Origin: Bacillus luti
Lineage (GTDB): Bacteria > Bacillota > Bacilli > Bacillales > Bacillaceae_G
Direction: 5' to 3'
Assembly (NCBI RefSeq): GCF_001884105.1
Contig: NZ_MACI01000021.1
Span: 1 to 64,000, forward strand
Length of the DNA stretch: 64,000 nt
Shown here: positions 1 to 7,826 of the stretch, piece by piece
How the letters are laid out: each line of letters begins with the position of its first letter
How positions within the stretch are numbered: the first letter of the stretch is position 1
Position numbers and translations under genes: made by a program
The notes under the pieces: model-generated
What the model saw: the letters and a program-made list of their open reading frames with translations, nothing else
Told to the model about the DNA's origin: nothing
The model's database searches: none

Positions 1-156
1 TTGCTTGATACAGTTCATTTTGAAGTATCTTAGTTATGATATTTTCACCAGTAGAATCAAATATTCCTTTTTCATGATATTTGATTCGAAACAAAGGAGA
101 AAGCTAGCGTAAACGTTAGTTTAAATATTAATCAGGTGTTCTTCTTTGTGTGATTT

Positions 157-444
157 TTATCTCCATCGCCATGCAATCGTTGTATCTTCAATGTGGATTG
201 CTGGAATGTCGATTCCTAAATATTTCCCTTCGTTCTCATCGAAAACGGACCAATTTTCATCGTCTAGAAATTCAGGATCAATACTTTCAAAGTCAAAAGT
301 ACTGTCTTCGTCTACCATTTCACGAAAATATTCTTGATAGGGTTTACTATTATCATTTAAATGTATTGTTCCATACATCCATGGTGTTTCTACAAAAATG
401 TCTTTGATTTCACCTATTTCATTATCTTTAAAGTATAATTTCAT
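157..444 (-). CDS. small acidic protein, probable orphan immunity protein
   Basis: A 95-residue protein beginning MKLYFKDNEIGEI. I chose this start because AGGAAAGGTG lies just upstream and the sequence changes character there; the frame stays open further upstream but looks like toxin sequence. The protein is acidic, has no membrane segment or signal peptide, and is rich in aromatic and Asp/Glu residues, as is common for immunity proteins of polymorphic toxins. It lies downstream, on the same strand, of the LXG toxin and its immunity gene, the usual position for spare immunity cassettes. The family is not recognised with certainty; the immunity role is inferred from context and composition. 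Confidence 0.5.
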   Translation of the reverse strand: MKLYFKDNEIGEIKDIFVETPWMYGTIHLNDNSKPYQEYFREMVDEDSTFDFESIDPEFLDDENWSVFDENEGKYLGIDIPAIHIEDTTIAWRWR

Positions 445-560
445 ATTTGCACCTTTCCTATATCCTCCTAATATATGTTCAGTAACTGTAACTTGTCTAC
501 CTTTGTACATTCCTTCTTTATTAGCTGGAACTAGATTGCCTGATTCGTCGATATATGATT
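445..560 (-). pseudogene. remnant of a polymorphic toxin C-terminal module
   Basis: The frame running without a stop into the downstream immunity-like gene encodes about 38 residues containing VTVTEHILGGYRKG. This looks like the beginning of a C-terminal toxin domain of LXG-type proteins, cut off immediately after the RKG motif. Its upstream end breaks near 558-560, beyond which the plus strand carries unrelated coding-like sequence. No N-terminal region or start codon is present. I read it as a truncated cassette; the family memory behind the motif is approximate. Confidence 0.35.
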
Positions 561-847
561 TTTTAATCACAATAAGGATTGAAAATGGAGTCATAACCGA
601 ATTGAAAAAGGATAGTTATGAACACTTTATTCCAGATTCATTTTTAATGAATTTATCTAATATAAAAAATTTACCACCAAGATTAAACAGATACAAAAAT
701 TTAGGATTTAGCAGGTTTAGAAATGAAGTTAAAGAATCATTAAAGCATGGGAAAATAGTAACAAATAATAATGATGCTCTTTGGAAAGATTACAATATTA
801 AAGTGAGGATTAACCAAAACATAACCCTTGCAGATGTAGTTAATTAA
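561..847 (+). pseudogene. 3' fragment of an unrecognised gene, opposite strand
   Basis: From about 561 the plus strand encodes some 90 residues of ordinary soluble-protein sequence (ELKKDSYEHFIPDSFLMNL at its start, ITLADVVN at its end) ending at a stop at 845-847. It is followed by a good terminator at 884-914, as expected for a genuine gene end. The frame upstream of 560 is the antisense of the toxin remnant and is not protein-like, and no start codon with a ribosome site is seen. It is therefore probably a gene tail left by recombination, possibly another toxin tip. Function unknown. Confidence 0.35.
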
Positions 848-883
848 AATATATAATATGAATAGACACTAGCAATAATTTGG

Positions 884-914
884 CCGTACCCTAATTAGAG
901 GTACGGCTTTTTTG
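884..914 (+). terminator. rho-independent terminator
   Basis: GCCGTACC pairs with GGTACGGC across a 9-base loop, followed by six T residues. It follows the plus-strand gene fragment ending at 847. Confidence 0.75.
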
Positions 915-951
915 TTTTAGCTACTCATTATAAAAACCTATAAATTCTACA

Positions 952-985
952 TAATAAAAGCCACAACTCATATGAGTGTGACTTA
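952..985 (-). terminator. terminator after the toxin-immunity pair
   Basis: Read on the minus strand, AAGTCACACTCAT pairs with ATGAGTTGTGGCTT (imperfect, symmetric at CATATG) and is followed by TTTATTAT. It lies about 80 bases downstream of the immunity gene stop and would end the LXG-immunity transcript. Confidence 0.5.
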
Positions 986-1062
986 AATGTTTTTATTCAG
1001 CCTCAGCCTCGAAGCGTAAAGTGATTAAAACTCAAATGAAACCATAAGATATCTAGCAGGAT

Positions 1063-1485
1063 TTATTTTCCTAGATTTGAAATTGTTATATCAATTTTGT
1101 TTCTTTTTGCAGTGTTTAAAGCGTTGCTTAGTAAATCTAAAAAAGTTGTACCTGTTGGAGTAGCATGATAATTGGCTAAACTAGTTATTTTATTAGGGAT
1201 TTTATTTCCCCAAGGTGGCTGTTTTTCCATGTGCTCAATATCCCAAATGACTTCTGCAGGAGGTAATTCACTTAAAATTTTTCTTATCTCTTCTACATTT
1301 TGAAGTGCTTCTTCTGTGTCCTCCCAACGTAACTTGTCGAAATATAAATTCTTCATTAATAGTGGGTACTTAGTGCCCCAACCTTCAGACTCTGTATGAT
1401 ATGACATGGTTGAAAAAAAGCTATGTAAAAAATCAGGGTGTCCTGTTTCATAGAAAAATATATCTACTTTAAATCCTACTGCCAT
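1063..1485 (-). CDS. immunity protein of the LXG toxin (Imm70-like)
   Basis: A 140-residue cytosolic protein starting MAVGFKVDIFFYE. The ATG at 1485 fits an AGAGG site 11 bases upstream; a TTG at 1494 is too close to it. The N-terminal strand followed by a Phe/Ser-rich stretch and the conserved WGTKYP segment resemble the Imm70 immunity family found beside polymorphic nuclease toxins; that assignment is from memory of the family. It begins six bases after the LXG toxin stop, so the two are translationally linked. The expected job is to bind and neutralise the nuclease tip of the neighbouring toxin in the producer's cytosol and in kin cells. Confidence 0.65.
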   Translation of the reverse strand: MAVGFKVDIFFYETGHPDFLHSFFSTMSYHTESEGWGTKYPLLMKNLYFDKLRWEDTEEALQNVEEIRKILSELPPAEVIWDIEHMEKQPPWGNKIPNKITSLANYHATPTGTTFLDLLSNALNTAKRNKIDITISNLGK

Positions 1486-1490
1486 TAATA

Positions 1491-2993
1491 TCAATCCTCT
1501 CGCTTAAATATTACCTCGGGTGTTTCTTTAGACTTTTCTCTTATTTTTCTTACGATATCAAATAAAGCCTCTTCAGGAACAGTTTGTCCTCGTATATCAA
1601 TGATGACAGTTTGCTTTGTACCTATAGGTAAATTATCAACCCTATCATTAACTTGTTTAACAATAACTCTAACTAGGTTACTTCTTTTTGATGAAGTAGA
1701 CAAGTCATAATTTTTCACTTCCAAGCTGTGACCCTTTGTGTAAAAATCAGGTCTTGTACTACCTTTTGTAACTTTTGAAACTTCTTCTCTATCTTTAAAA
1801 GCAACTTGGTCGTCATAATTAGGATACTCCGTACCTACGTCAAGTTCTGATTGTCTCCAAGATGGTCTAGCAAACATAAGATAACCGCTTAAATAATTAC
1901 CCCAATTTCCTGATGGTGGAAGTGTGCTTACTATTGCTTCACCAGTGAGACCAACACCTGCAAAAGCAGGTTGTAAACGTGGTGGAAAAGCTTCAGTTAC
2001 TTTGTACATGTTTGCTCCTCTAGCAAGTTTAGAAGCCTTATCAAGACCTTTCCCACCAAGTAACCCTAGACCGACTGATGTTATTAAATAAGAACCCCAG
2101 CGGAATCCACTTTCGACATCGCCATGCCAAACGTCATTCATAAAAGAATCTGAGAAAGCGTTCCACATAGCAGGAAGAGTCTCATCATAATTGACAACAG
2201 CATCCCACATGTCTGACCATGTTTCACCGTCACCTAACGCTTTAAATCCTTCCCAAGCATCTCCAACACCTTTTCCTGCACCATCATAAAGACCATCCCA
2301 AGCTTTCTCTAAATCAGATTTTGGTTTGCCACACATTGCACCTTCTTCAATTGAATTATCAGCCTGACGATTCCTGTCTTCCGCAATCGCTTGAATTGAA
2401 GTCGCCCACTCCATATTTAATCCTTGTGTACTAAATGTACCACTTGCTGGACTAAAACCTTTCCCACTTTGGACTTCAGCAAGACCCGTCGCAATGCTAG
2501 CGGCTAATTGAATTGCTGTATTATAGTTATTACTAGATGTTTGGTTGAACTGATACAAATGATCTAACTTTTCTTGAAGTTTGCGCCTCATGGCAATAAA
2601 AAGATTTACCATAGCGTCCATGCCCGAAATTGGCATAGTTTGATGGAGTGCTTCTGTACTTGCCTTCATACGGTCAATTTCTCGAATTTGTTCTAATATT
2701 TCTTGTTCAATAACATCTGTTGAAGCTACCTGTGATTGAAATTGACTTGGAAAGGCATCGTTCTGACGAATTAATTCCTCACATAAGTAAATGATTCCGT
2801 GTGCTAAAGGGCGAAAAGTTTCTGCGAAAAATGCTTTTGCACTATCGTAAGTTTGCCCTTGTAAAAAGGTATCACTTGTAAAAGCATCAATTGATTGAAT
2901 AGCTTCTTCCATACCTTGAATAGTAGCGGTACAGAAAGTATTCATACTTTGTGTTTGAGCCTGTACTTCCCCTAAATACATATTTAAACTCAA
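1491..2993 (-). CDS. LXG-domain polymorphic toxin with PD-(D/E)XK-like nuclease tip
   Basis: A 500-residue protein with a TTG start preceded by AAAGGAGGGAG. Residues 1-about 200 form the helical LXG domain that targets such toxins to the type VII (Esx/Yuk) secretion system. Residues about 225-400 are a Gly/Trp-rich linker with a hydrophobic patch (GSYLITSVGLGLLGG). The last ~90 residues look like a nuclease: D416 in RPDFY, E425 and K427 in LEVKNY, and Q447 in VKQVND match the D-ExK-Q pattern of PD-(D/E)XK enzymes. The immunity gene follows immediately. It probably kills competing Gram-positive cells by DNA or RNA cleavage after contact-dependent export. The small LXG helper genes that often precede such toxins are not visible upstream. 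Confidence 0.8.
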   Translation of the reverse strand: MSLNMYLGEVQAQTQSMNTFCTATIQGMEEAIQSIDAFTSDTFLQGQTYDSAKAFFAETFRPLAHGIIYLCEELIRQNDAFPSQFQSQVASTDVIEQEILEQIREIDRMKASTEALHQTMPISGMDAMVNLFIAMRRKLQEKLDHLYQFNQTSSNNYNTAIQLAASIATGLAEVQSGKGFSPASGTFSTQGLNMEWATSIQAIAEDRNRQADNSIEEGAMCGKPKSDLEKAWDGLYDGAGKGVGDAWEGFKALGDGETWSDMWDAVVNYDETLPAMWNAFSDSFMNDVWHGDVESGFRWGSYLITSVGLGLLGGKGLDKASKLARGANMYKVTEAFPPRLQPAFAGVGLTGEAIVSTLPPSGNWGNYLSGYLMFARPSWRQSELDVGTEYPNYDDQVAFKDREEVSKVTKGSTRPDFYTKGHSLEVKNYDLSTSSKRSNLVRVIVKQVNDRVDNLPIGTKQTVIIDIRGQTVPEEALFDIVRKIREKSKETPEVIFKRED

Positions 2994-3129
2994 AAATCTC
3001 CCTCCTTTAATAAGTAAATCATACCAATTTAAGGAGATAACTGTAAATATTACATTGCAATGAATTTATTAGAGGTATTAATCTAACTCAAAGCGAACTT
3101 ATCCATATTCCAACTGAAAGGGTGATTAA

Positions 3130-3375
3130 ATGATAATTCGAGAAGGTATTGAAGTCACTAAAATAACCTTAGATGGTTATGAATTACCGATTCCAGAAGG
3201 ATATTCTGAATTCCTACTTCGTGCTGGATATTGGGGAGTTGGTGAGAAAGTAGAAAAAATAAATCGTGAGGAAATTCTAGCTGATTATGATAGAAAAGTT
3301 GTTCTGAAAGATGGTAAATTACGTACCATACTCACTTATAAAGGGGATAAAAAGAAAAGAGGTAAAAAATCATGA
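3130..3375 (+). CDS. hypothetical protein, 81 residues
   Basis: Starts MIIREGIEVTKITL with GAAAGGGTG seven bases upstream. It is a small soluble protein with a charged body and a strongly basic C-terminal tail (KGDKKKRGKKS). It is divergent from the LXG toxin gene, and the gap between them (2994-3129) should hold both promoters. A terminator shared with the next gene lies at 3443-3485. I do not recognise the family. Confidence 0.5.
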   Translation: MIIREGIEVTKITLDGYELPIPEGYSEFLLRAGYWGVGEKVEKINREEILADYDRKVVLKDGKLRTILTYKGDKKKRGKKS

Positions 3376-3442
3376 ATAAAAGGGTGAATTGCTCTTATGG
3401 AAAAAAAGAATGAACTGTAACTGTGTTGGATAATTCATCAAG

Positions 3443-3485
3443 TAAAAAAGTGAACGCATAGAGGAAATGTTGGTTCACTTTTATT
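3443..3485. terminator. bidirectional terminator
   Basis: AAAAAAGTGAAC pairs with GTTCACTTTTATT around an 18-base loop. It has A-rich and T-rich flanks on either side and lies between two convergent genes. Confidence 0.65.
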
Positions 3486-3492
3486 GCATTCT

Positions 3493-3924
3493 TTACGTTA
3501 AATGTAGTTCATAATCCCCGTCAATACTGCTTGGAGCTCCGAATGTTTCCTCGTATAGGTTACTCACTTTTGTAAACCTATTTTTTAATGCGAAATGATA
3601 ACCTTCGTCAGTAATAACTTCTTGTAATATTAAACGCTCGAAGCCCTTTTCTTTCGCAAATGTTTTAAACCATTCAAGAATAATGCTTCCTATTCCTTGA
3701 TTACTGGGTGTAATGCTTATAGCAGCAATTGCTAAGTATGGTTTTGGGAAAAACTCACTTCTAAGGTTAATAGTGACCTTAGATTTTTTAGAGGAAATAT
3801 GAAAAGTATATTTAGAAAACCCTTCAAACAATTCTGTTTCGTCTTGTACTAATTCTTCTAATAGCATCTTTAATTTTTGAAAGTCTTGTGCATGAAGAGG
3901 AATCTTAGTGAATTTTTCTTTCAA
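3493..3924 (-). CDS. GNAT-family N-acetyltransferase
   Basis: 143 residues, TTG start with AAAAGGAG upstream. The central segment AISITPSNQGIGSIILEWF matches GNAT motif A, the acetyl-CoA pyrophosphate loop (here Q-G-I-G-S in place of the usual Q/R-x-x-G-x-G/A). A helix and the LILQEV strand (motif B) follow, and the end, FGAPSSIDGDYELHL, is typical for the fold. The protein is about the size of a single GNAT domain. The substrate cannot be told from sequence. It is a lone gene between the toxin locus and rpsD, convergent with the upstream hypothetical gene. Confidence 0.7.
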   Translation of the reverse strand: MKEKFTKIPLHAQDFQKLKMLLEELVQDETELFEGFSKYTFHISSKKSKVTINLRSEFFPKPYLAIAAISITPSNQGIGSIILEWFKTFAKEKGFERLILQEVITDEGYHFALKNRFTKVSNLYEETFGAPSSIDGDYELHLT

Positions 3925-4059
3925 AATAAGTAACTCCTTTTATCATTTGTATTTTGTACTTACCTATTCCTATGCATACGCCAGCCATATATTTTTTTGC
4001 CCCAAATTCGCCCCAGGTAACTTCTTTTTTATGCTTTATTTTGCATTGTTAATGATAAA

Positions 4060-4106
4060 TAAAAAAAGCCCAGGCCCCTTGATAAACAAGGTTCCTAAGG
4101 CTTTTA
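4060..4106 (-). terminator. rpsD terminator
   Basis: On the minus strand AAAGCC and CCTTG arms pair with CAAGG and GGGCTTT, followed by TTTTATTT. It lies some 30 bases after the rpsD stop codon. Confidence 0.75.
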
Positions 4107-4132
4107 ATAATACTCTTTTCAGAGTACCGAGA

Positions 4133-4735
4133 TTAACGAGAGTAGAACTCTACGATTAATGCTTCGTTGATTTCAGCTGGTAACTCAGCGCGCTCAGCGT
4201 GACGAGTGTAAGTAGCTTCTAATTTGTCAGCATCGAAAGTTAAGTATTCTGGTACGAAGTTGTTAACTTCGATCGCTTCTTTAACAACAACAAGGCTGTT
4301 AGATTTTTCGCGAACGCTGATAGTTTGACCAGGTTTTACACGGTAAGATGGGATATCTACGCGAGATCCATCAACTGTGATGTGACCGTGGTTTACTAAT
4401 TGGCGAGCTGCACGACGAGTGCGAGCTAAGCCCATACGGTAAACTAAGTTGTCAAGACGAGCTTCAAGAAGGATCATGAAGTTTTCGCCGTGCTTACCAG
4501 GCATTTTACCTGCTTGGTCAAATGTGCGACGGAATTGACGCTCAGTCATGCCGTACATGTGACGAAGTTTTTGTTTCTCTTGTAATTGTAAACCGTATTC
4601 TGAAAGTTTCTTACGTTGGTTAGGACCGTGAGGACCTGGTGCGTAAGGGCGTTTTTCTAATTCTTTTCCTGTGCCGCTTAGAGAGATTCCAAGACGACGA
4701 GACAGTTTCCAAGCTGGACCTGTATAACGAGCCAT
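4133..4735 (-). CDS. rpsD: 30S ribosomal protein S4
   Basis: 200 residues, full length for the Gram-positive S4 that begins [20 protein letters not shown]4 nucleates 30S assembly by binding the 5' domain of 16S rRNA and is a translational repressor. The N-terminal domain carries the [16 protein letters not shown] segment; the S4 RNA-binding domain spans about residues 90-155 ([28 protein letters not shown]). The start has AAAGGAGGAGT nine bases upstream. It is monocistronic, with its own promoter, a long structured leader and a terminator. This form lacks the zinc-binding cysteines seen in some S4 proteins. Confidence 0.98.
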   Translation of the reverse strand: MARYTGPAWKLSRRLGISLSGTGKELEKRPYAPGPHGPNQRKKLSEYGLQLQEKQKLRHMYGMTERQFRRTFDQAGKMPGKHGENFMILLEARLDNLVYRMGLARTRRAARQLVNHGHITVDGSRVDIPSYRVKPGQTISVREKSNSLVVVKEAIEVNNFVPEYLTFDADKLEATYTRHAERAELPAEINEALIVEFYSR

Positions 4736-4920
4736 AGTTGACTCCTCCTTTAAAAATGTTTTTATTTACGTAAAATAAAAACAGACGTAATCGATATTTA
4801 CGGGCATTTTGTTTTCATGTACCTTCGCTCCAGCAGCAGGGAGTTACGAGATACACCTCCGTAGAGGAACAAAATACAAACGATAAACTCACATTACAAG
4901 GCTGCCTTTTTATTTTACAC
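4736..4920 (-). promoter_or_regulatory. rpsD 5' leader, probable S4 autoregulatory RNA
   Basis: About 185 bases separate the promoter -10 box from the rpsD start. On the minus strand the leader includes GTTCCTCTACGGAGGTG and CTCCCTGCTGCTGGAG segments able to form stacked helices, then an A/T-rich stretch before the ribosome site. In Bacillus subtilis the rpsD leader is bound by S4 to repress its own translation, and a Firmicute S4 leader RNA family is described. I infer the same here from position, length and pairing potential; I have not folded it. Confidence 0.6.
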
Positions 4921-4927
4921 AAACGCT

Positions 4928-4956
4928 ATTATATCTTTTACCCAGAGTTTCGTCAA
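4928..4956 (-). promoter_or_regulatory. sigma-A promoter of rpsD
   Basis: On the minus strand TTGACG (4951-4956) and TATAAT (4928-4933) are separated by exactly 17 bases, one mismatch from the full housekeeping consensus. Confidence 0.85.
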
Positions 4957-5108
4957 GCGAGTACGTTTTTGTTTTATGCATATAAATTTTGGAAATTAAT
5001 AAGAAGGAATTTAAAACAATATAAAAGAAGTGATAGAAACACAAATAAAACGCTTACATAAAATGTGGTAAAAACGTTCATCAAATTATTTATTGATGAA
5101 TATGCGGG

Positions 5109-5265
5109 ATAAAGTGAAACTTTACTCAGTGGTGGGGGCATCCGCCACCACTGAGTATTAGTTGAACGAATCGGGCTTTTATGGGCAGTTGATCCCCAAA
5201 ACTAACTTTTTTGCTTTCGCTGAATTTTGATGTGGGGGTCTTACTGCCCGTTAAAGCGGGATAAA
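5109..5265 (+). repeat. bcr1-type repeat, copy A (complete)
   Basis: A ~147 bp repeat beginning GTGAAACTTTA and ending GTTAAAGCGGG, flanked by ATAAA at 5109-5113 and 5261-5265. The longer string GCGGGATAAA occurs at both ends. Internally it holds hairpin arms (CTCAGTGGTGG / CCACCACTGAG) and GGGCAGT / ACTGCCC. Copies occur at 18376-18533, 47236-47330 and 61757-61808. It matches my memory of bcr1, a B. cereus group-specific non-coding mobile repeat that duplicates TTTAT. This copy ends about 10 bases before the ribosome site of the methionine gamma-lyase gene, in sense orientation. Confidence 0.8.
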
Positions 5266-5286
5266 AACATAAAAGGGGATGTTTTT

Positions 5287-6462
5287 ATGAAAAAGAAGCA
5301 TATGGAGACAGCGTTAATTCATCACGGTTATACATCTGAGGAACATAAAGGAAGTTTAACACCACCTTTATTTCAAACGTCTACATTTACATTTGAGACT
5401 GCGGAGCAAGGTGAGGCGAGTTTTGCGGGAGTGGATCCGTCTTATATTTACTCAAGGCTTGGAAATCCAACTGTGAAATTATTTGAAGAACGTATGGCGG
5501 TGTTAGAAGGAGGAGAAGAAGCACTTGCCTTCGGATCTGGTATGGCAGCTATTTCAGCAACTTTAATTGGCTTTTTAAAGGCTGGAGATCATATTATTTG
5601 TTCAAATGGATTATATGGATGTACGTACGGTTTTTTAGAAGTGTTAGAAGAGAAGTTTATGATTACACATTCGTTTTGTGATATGGAGACAGAAGAAGAT
5701 CTTGAAAGTAAGATTCGTCCTAATACAAAGCTTATTTTCGTTGAAACACCGATTAATCCAACGATGAAATTAATTGATTTAAAACAGGTGATTCGGGTTG
5801 CGAAGCAAAATGGCTTACTTGTCATTGTTGATAATACGTTTTGTTCACCTTATTTACAAAGACCACTTGAACTCGGCTGTGACGCTGTTGTGCATAGTGC
5901 GACAAAATATATTGGTGGTCACGGCGATGTTGTGGCGGGTGTAACAATTTGTAAAACGAAAGCGTTAGCTGAAAAAATTCGCCCGATGCGAAAAGATATC
6001 GGCGGTATTATGGCGCCGTTTGATGCGTGGTTATTGTTACGCGGATTAAAGACGTTAGCCGTAAGAATGGATCGCCATTGTGATAATGCAGAAAAAATTG
6101 TATCGTTTCTAAAAAATCATGACGCGGTAGAAGGTGTTTGGTATCCAGAAGGGGAGTTAGCATCTCGCCAAATGAAGCGGGGCGGCGGTGTGATTTCTTT
6201 TTCAATTAAAGGCGGAAAAGAAGAGACGCAAGCGTTTATCAATGATCTACACTTTATTACGATTGCGGTCAGTTTAGGAGATACAGAAACGTTAATTCAG
6301 CATCCAGCGACGATGACGCACGCTGCGATTCCGGCTGAGCTAAGAAAAGAAATGGGTATTTTTGATAATTTAATACGTTTATCTGTCGGTTTAGAATCGT
6401 GGGAGGACATCGTTTCTGACTTAGAGCAGGCGTTAAAGAAAATATCTACTGTGAATCAATAA
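5287..6462 (+). CDS. megL: methionine gamma-lyase (PLP-dependent)
   Basis: 391 residues of the Cys/Met metabolism PLP family. It should split methionine into methanethiol, ammonia and 2-oxobutyrate in the cytosol. Lys207 in SATKYIGGHGD is the PLP Schiff-base lysine, and SRLGNPT and SGMAAI are cofactor-contact motifs. Cys112 in GLYGCTYGF matches the cysteine typical of methionine gamma-lyases rather than cystathionine enzymes. The ATG at 5287 is preferred because AAAAGGGGATG precedes it; in-frame starts upstream lie inside the bcr1 repeat. The repeat inserts directly upstream and may have changed expression. It converges on the free-methionine-sulfoxide reductase gene across a shared terminator. 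Confidence 0.9.
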   Translation: MKKKHMETALIHHGYTSEEHKGSLTPPLFQTSTFTFETAEQGEASFAGVDPSYIYSRLGNPTVKLFEERMAVLEGGEEALAFGSGMAAISATLIGFLKAGDHIICSNGLYGCTYGFLEVLEEKFMITHSFCDMETEEDLESKIRPNTKLIFVETPINPTMKLIDLKQVIRVAKQNGLLVIVDNTFCSPYLQRPLELGCDAVVHSATKYIGGHGDVVAGVTICKTKALAEKIRPMRKDIGGIMAPFDAWLLLRGLKTLAVRMDRHCDNAEKIVSFLKNHDAVEGVWYPEGELASRQMKRGGGVISFSIKGGKEETQAFINDLHFITIAVSLGDTETLIQHPATMTHAAIPAELRKEMGIFDNLIRLSVGLESWEDIVSDLEQALKKISTVNQ

Positions 6463-6520
6463 AAAAGAGGGAGCTATCGGTTTCGCACGTGATGTACTGA
6501 ATCGATAACTCCCTCTTTTC
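6461..6520. terminator. bidirectional terminator
   Basis: AAAAGAGGGAG, then ATCG, pairs with CGAT and CTCCCTCTTTT across a long loop. It serves two convergent genes. Confidence 0.8.
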
Positions 6521-6523
6521 TTG

Positions 6524-7003
6524 TTACATATGTTTTAGGAGTGTTTCCACAAACTTTTCTAAATAGTGCTGATCTACTTCGTCGAAACGATTTTTTTCGG
6601 GACTATCAATATCAAGTACACCGATGACAGTTCCTTCTTTCACAATCGGTACAACGATTTCTGAATTAGAAGCACTATCGCAAGCGATATGTCCTGGGAA
6701 TTGATGAACATCTGCTACAAGCTGTGTTGTTTTCGTTTCAGCTGCCACGCCGCAAACGCCTCGCCCGAAAGGAATGCGCACGCAAGCAGGCATTCCTTGG
6801 AATGGTCCAAGAACAAGCTGATTTCCTTCTGTTACATAAAAGCCAACCCAATTAACGCGATCTAAAAATTGGTTTAATAATGCGGACGCATTTGATAAGT
6901 TTGCGACTACGTTTGATTCGCCAGTTAATAATGCATCCAATTGTTTAATTACTGTCTCATATTGCTGTTCACGAGATCCTGCATAACTTTCTTTAGTAAA
7001 CAT
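6524..7003 (-). CDS. ytsP: free methionine-(R)-sulfoxide reductase, GAF domain
   Basis: 159 residues consisting of one GAF domain, the size of fRMsr (MsrC) enzymes. It reduces free L-methionine-(R)-sulfoxide to methionine with thioredoxin. The three diagnostic cysteines are visible: MPACVRIPFG, GRGVCGVAAE and HIACDSASNSE, followed by the VIGVLDIDSPE strand closing the pocket. The ATG at 7003 is preceded by AAAAAGGGAGTTG. B. subtilis ytsP occupies the same place near rpsD. Its convergent neighbour is methionine gamma-lyase, so both genes at this spot act on free methionine, although they are not co-transcribed. Confidence 0.9.
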   Translation of the reverse strand: MFTKESYAGSREQQYETVIKQLDALLTGESNVVANLSNASALLNQFLDRVNWVGFYVTEGNQLVLGPFQGMPACVRIPFGRGVCGVAAETKTTQLVADVHQFPGHIACDSASNSEIVVPIVKEGTVIGVLDIDSPEKNRFDEVDQHYLEKFVETLLKHM

Positions 7004-7150
7004 GGAAACAACTCCCTTTTTATCGAGATGTGTAAAATGTTAGCAAAATACGATGTATTTCACATGACTTTGTCGATAGAAAATTAAAGGAATTTGTCTT
7101 AAAAGTCAAGAAATTTAAACTATAGCTGTTCAGTGAGAGGAAGTGAGCGC

Positions 7151-7789
7151 ATGAAACAGACGAAACAAAAAGTAATTGATGCGGCAATATCGTTGTTTAA
7201 CACGAAAGGGTATGATGGAACGTCGGTGCGAGACATTGCAAAGCGAGCGGATGTGAATGTAGCCAATATTTCATATTATTTTGCTGGAAAGCAAGGTTTA
7301 TTAGAACAGCTTATTACTGATTTTTTAGAAGGGTATATTCATGTGATTGAAATGTCGTTTGAACAAAGAGAGTATTTGTCGGCTAAAGATGTGATGGTGC
7401 AAATGGTGCGCGGGATTTTACGATATCAATTTGAAAATAGGGAGCTGACACGTTTCTTCTACCGAGAGCTTTCGCTTGATACGACGTTAATTCGTGAAGT
7501 GATGACGATTTATTTTTCAAAAGAAAGATATTATATAGAGCAAATTATTAGGCAAGGGCAGACGAAACAAGAGTTTCAGAAGGTATCTTTTACAATGTTT
7601 ATGACGCAATTAAAAGGCATGATGAATATGCCGTTTTTATATCCGCAATATATATCAGAAGTATTACATTCGTTCCCGTCCGAGACATTTTTCTTAGAAA
7701 TGTACACGAAAGAAATTGAGCAATGGATGGAACAAGCATTATGTAAAACGAATATGTATCAGGAATGGCCAAGAGCTGTTCATATGTGA
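7151..7789 (+). CDS. refZ: RefZ, TetR-family DNA-binding protein of sporulation
   Basis: 212 residues. The N-terminal TetR helix-turn-helix (VIDAAISLFNTKGYDGTSVRDIAKRADVN in overlapping parts, then ISYYFAGKQGLL) covers residues 5-55; the rest is the helical ligand/dimer domain. B. subtilis RefZ (YttP) binds motifs near the origin and helps place the septum and capture the right chromosome part at the onset of sporulation. The ATG at 7151 fits GAGAGGAAGTGA; a GTG at 7133 would overlap that site. Gene position next to ytsP and upstream of ezrA supports the assignment. It converges on the EamA gene. Confidence 0.85.
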   Translation: MKQTKQKVIDAAISLFNTKGYDGTSVRDIAKRADVNVANISYYFAGKQGLLEQLITDFLEGYIHVIEMSFEQREYLSAKDVMVQMVRGILRYQFENRELTRFFYRELSLDTTLIREVMTIYFSKERYYIEQIIRQGQTKQEFQKVSFTMFMTQLKGMMNMPFLYPQYISEVLHSFPSETFFLEMYTKEIEQWMEQALCKTNMYQEWPRAVHM

Positions 7790-7826
7790 AAAATCCCCAC
7801 CTAACGAACTGAGGTGGGGATTTTTG
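7789..7826. terminator. bidirectional terminator overlapping the EamA stop codon
   Basis: AAAAATCCCCACCT pairs with AGGTGGGGATTTTT around AACGAACTG. The last codons and the stop of the minus-strand EamA gene (7801) are inside the hairpin. Confidence 0.9.

Noticed and set aside
5227-5286. A longer megL reading frame beginning at 5227.
   Set aside because: The extra 20 codons lie inside or just after the bcr1 repeat, and the ribosome site AAAAGGGGATG sits before the ATG at 5287.
5100-5286. A riboswitch (SAM or similar) upstream of the methionine gene.
   Set aside because: The structured sequence is a bcr1 repeat present upstream of unrelated genes too; S-box motifs are not seen.
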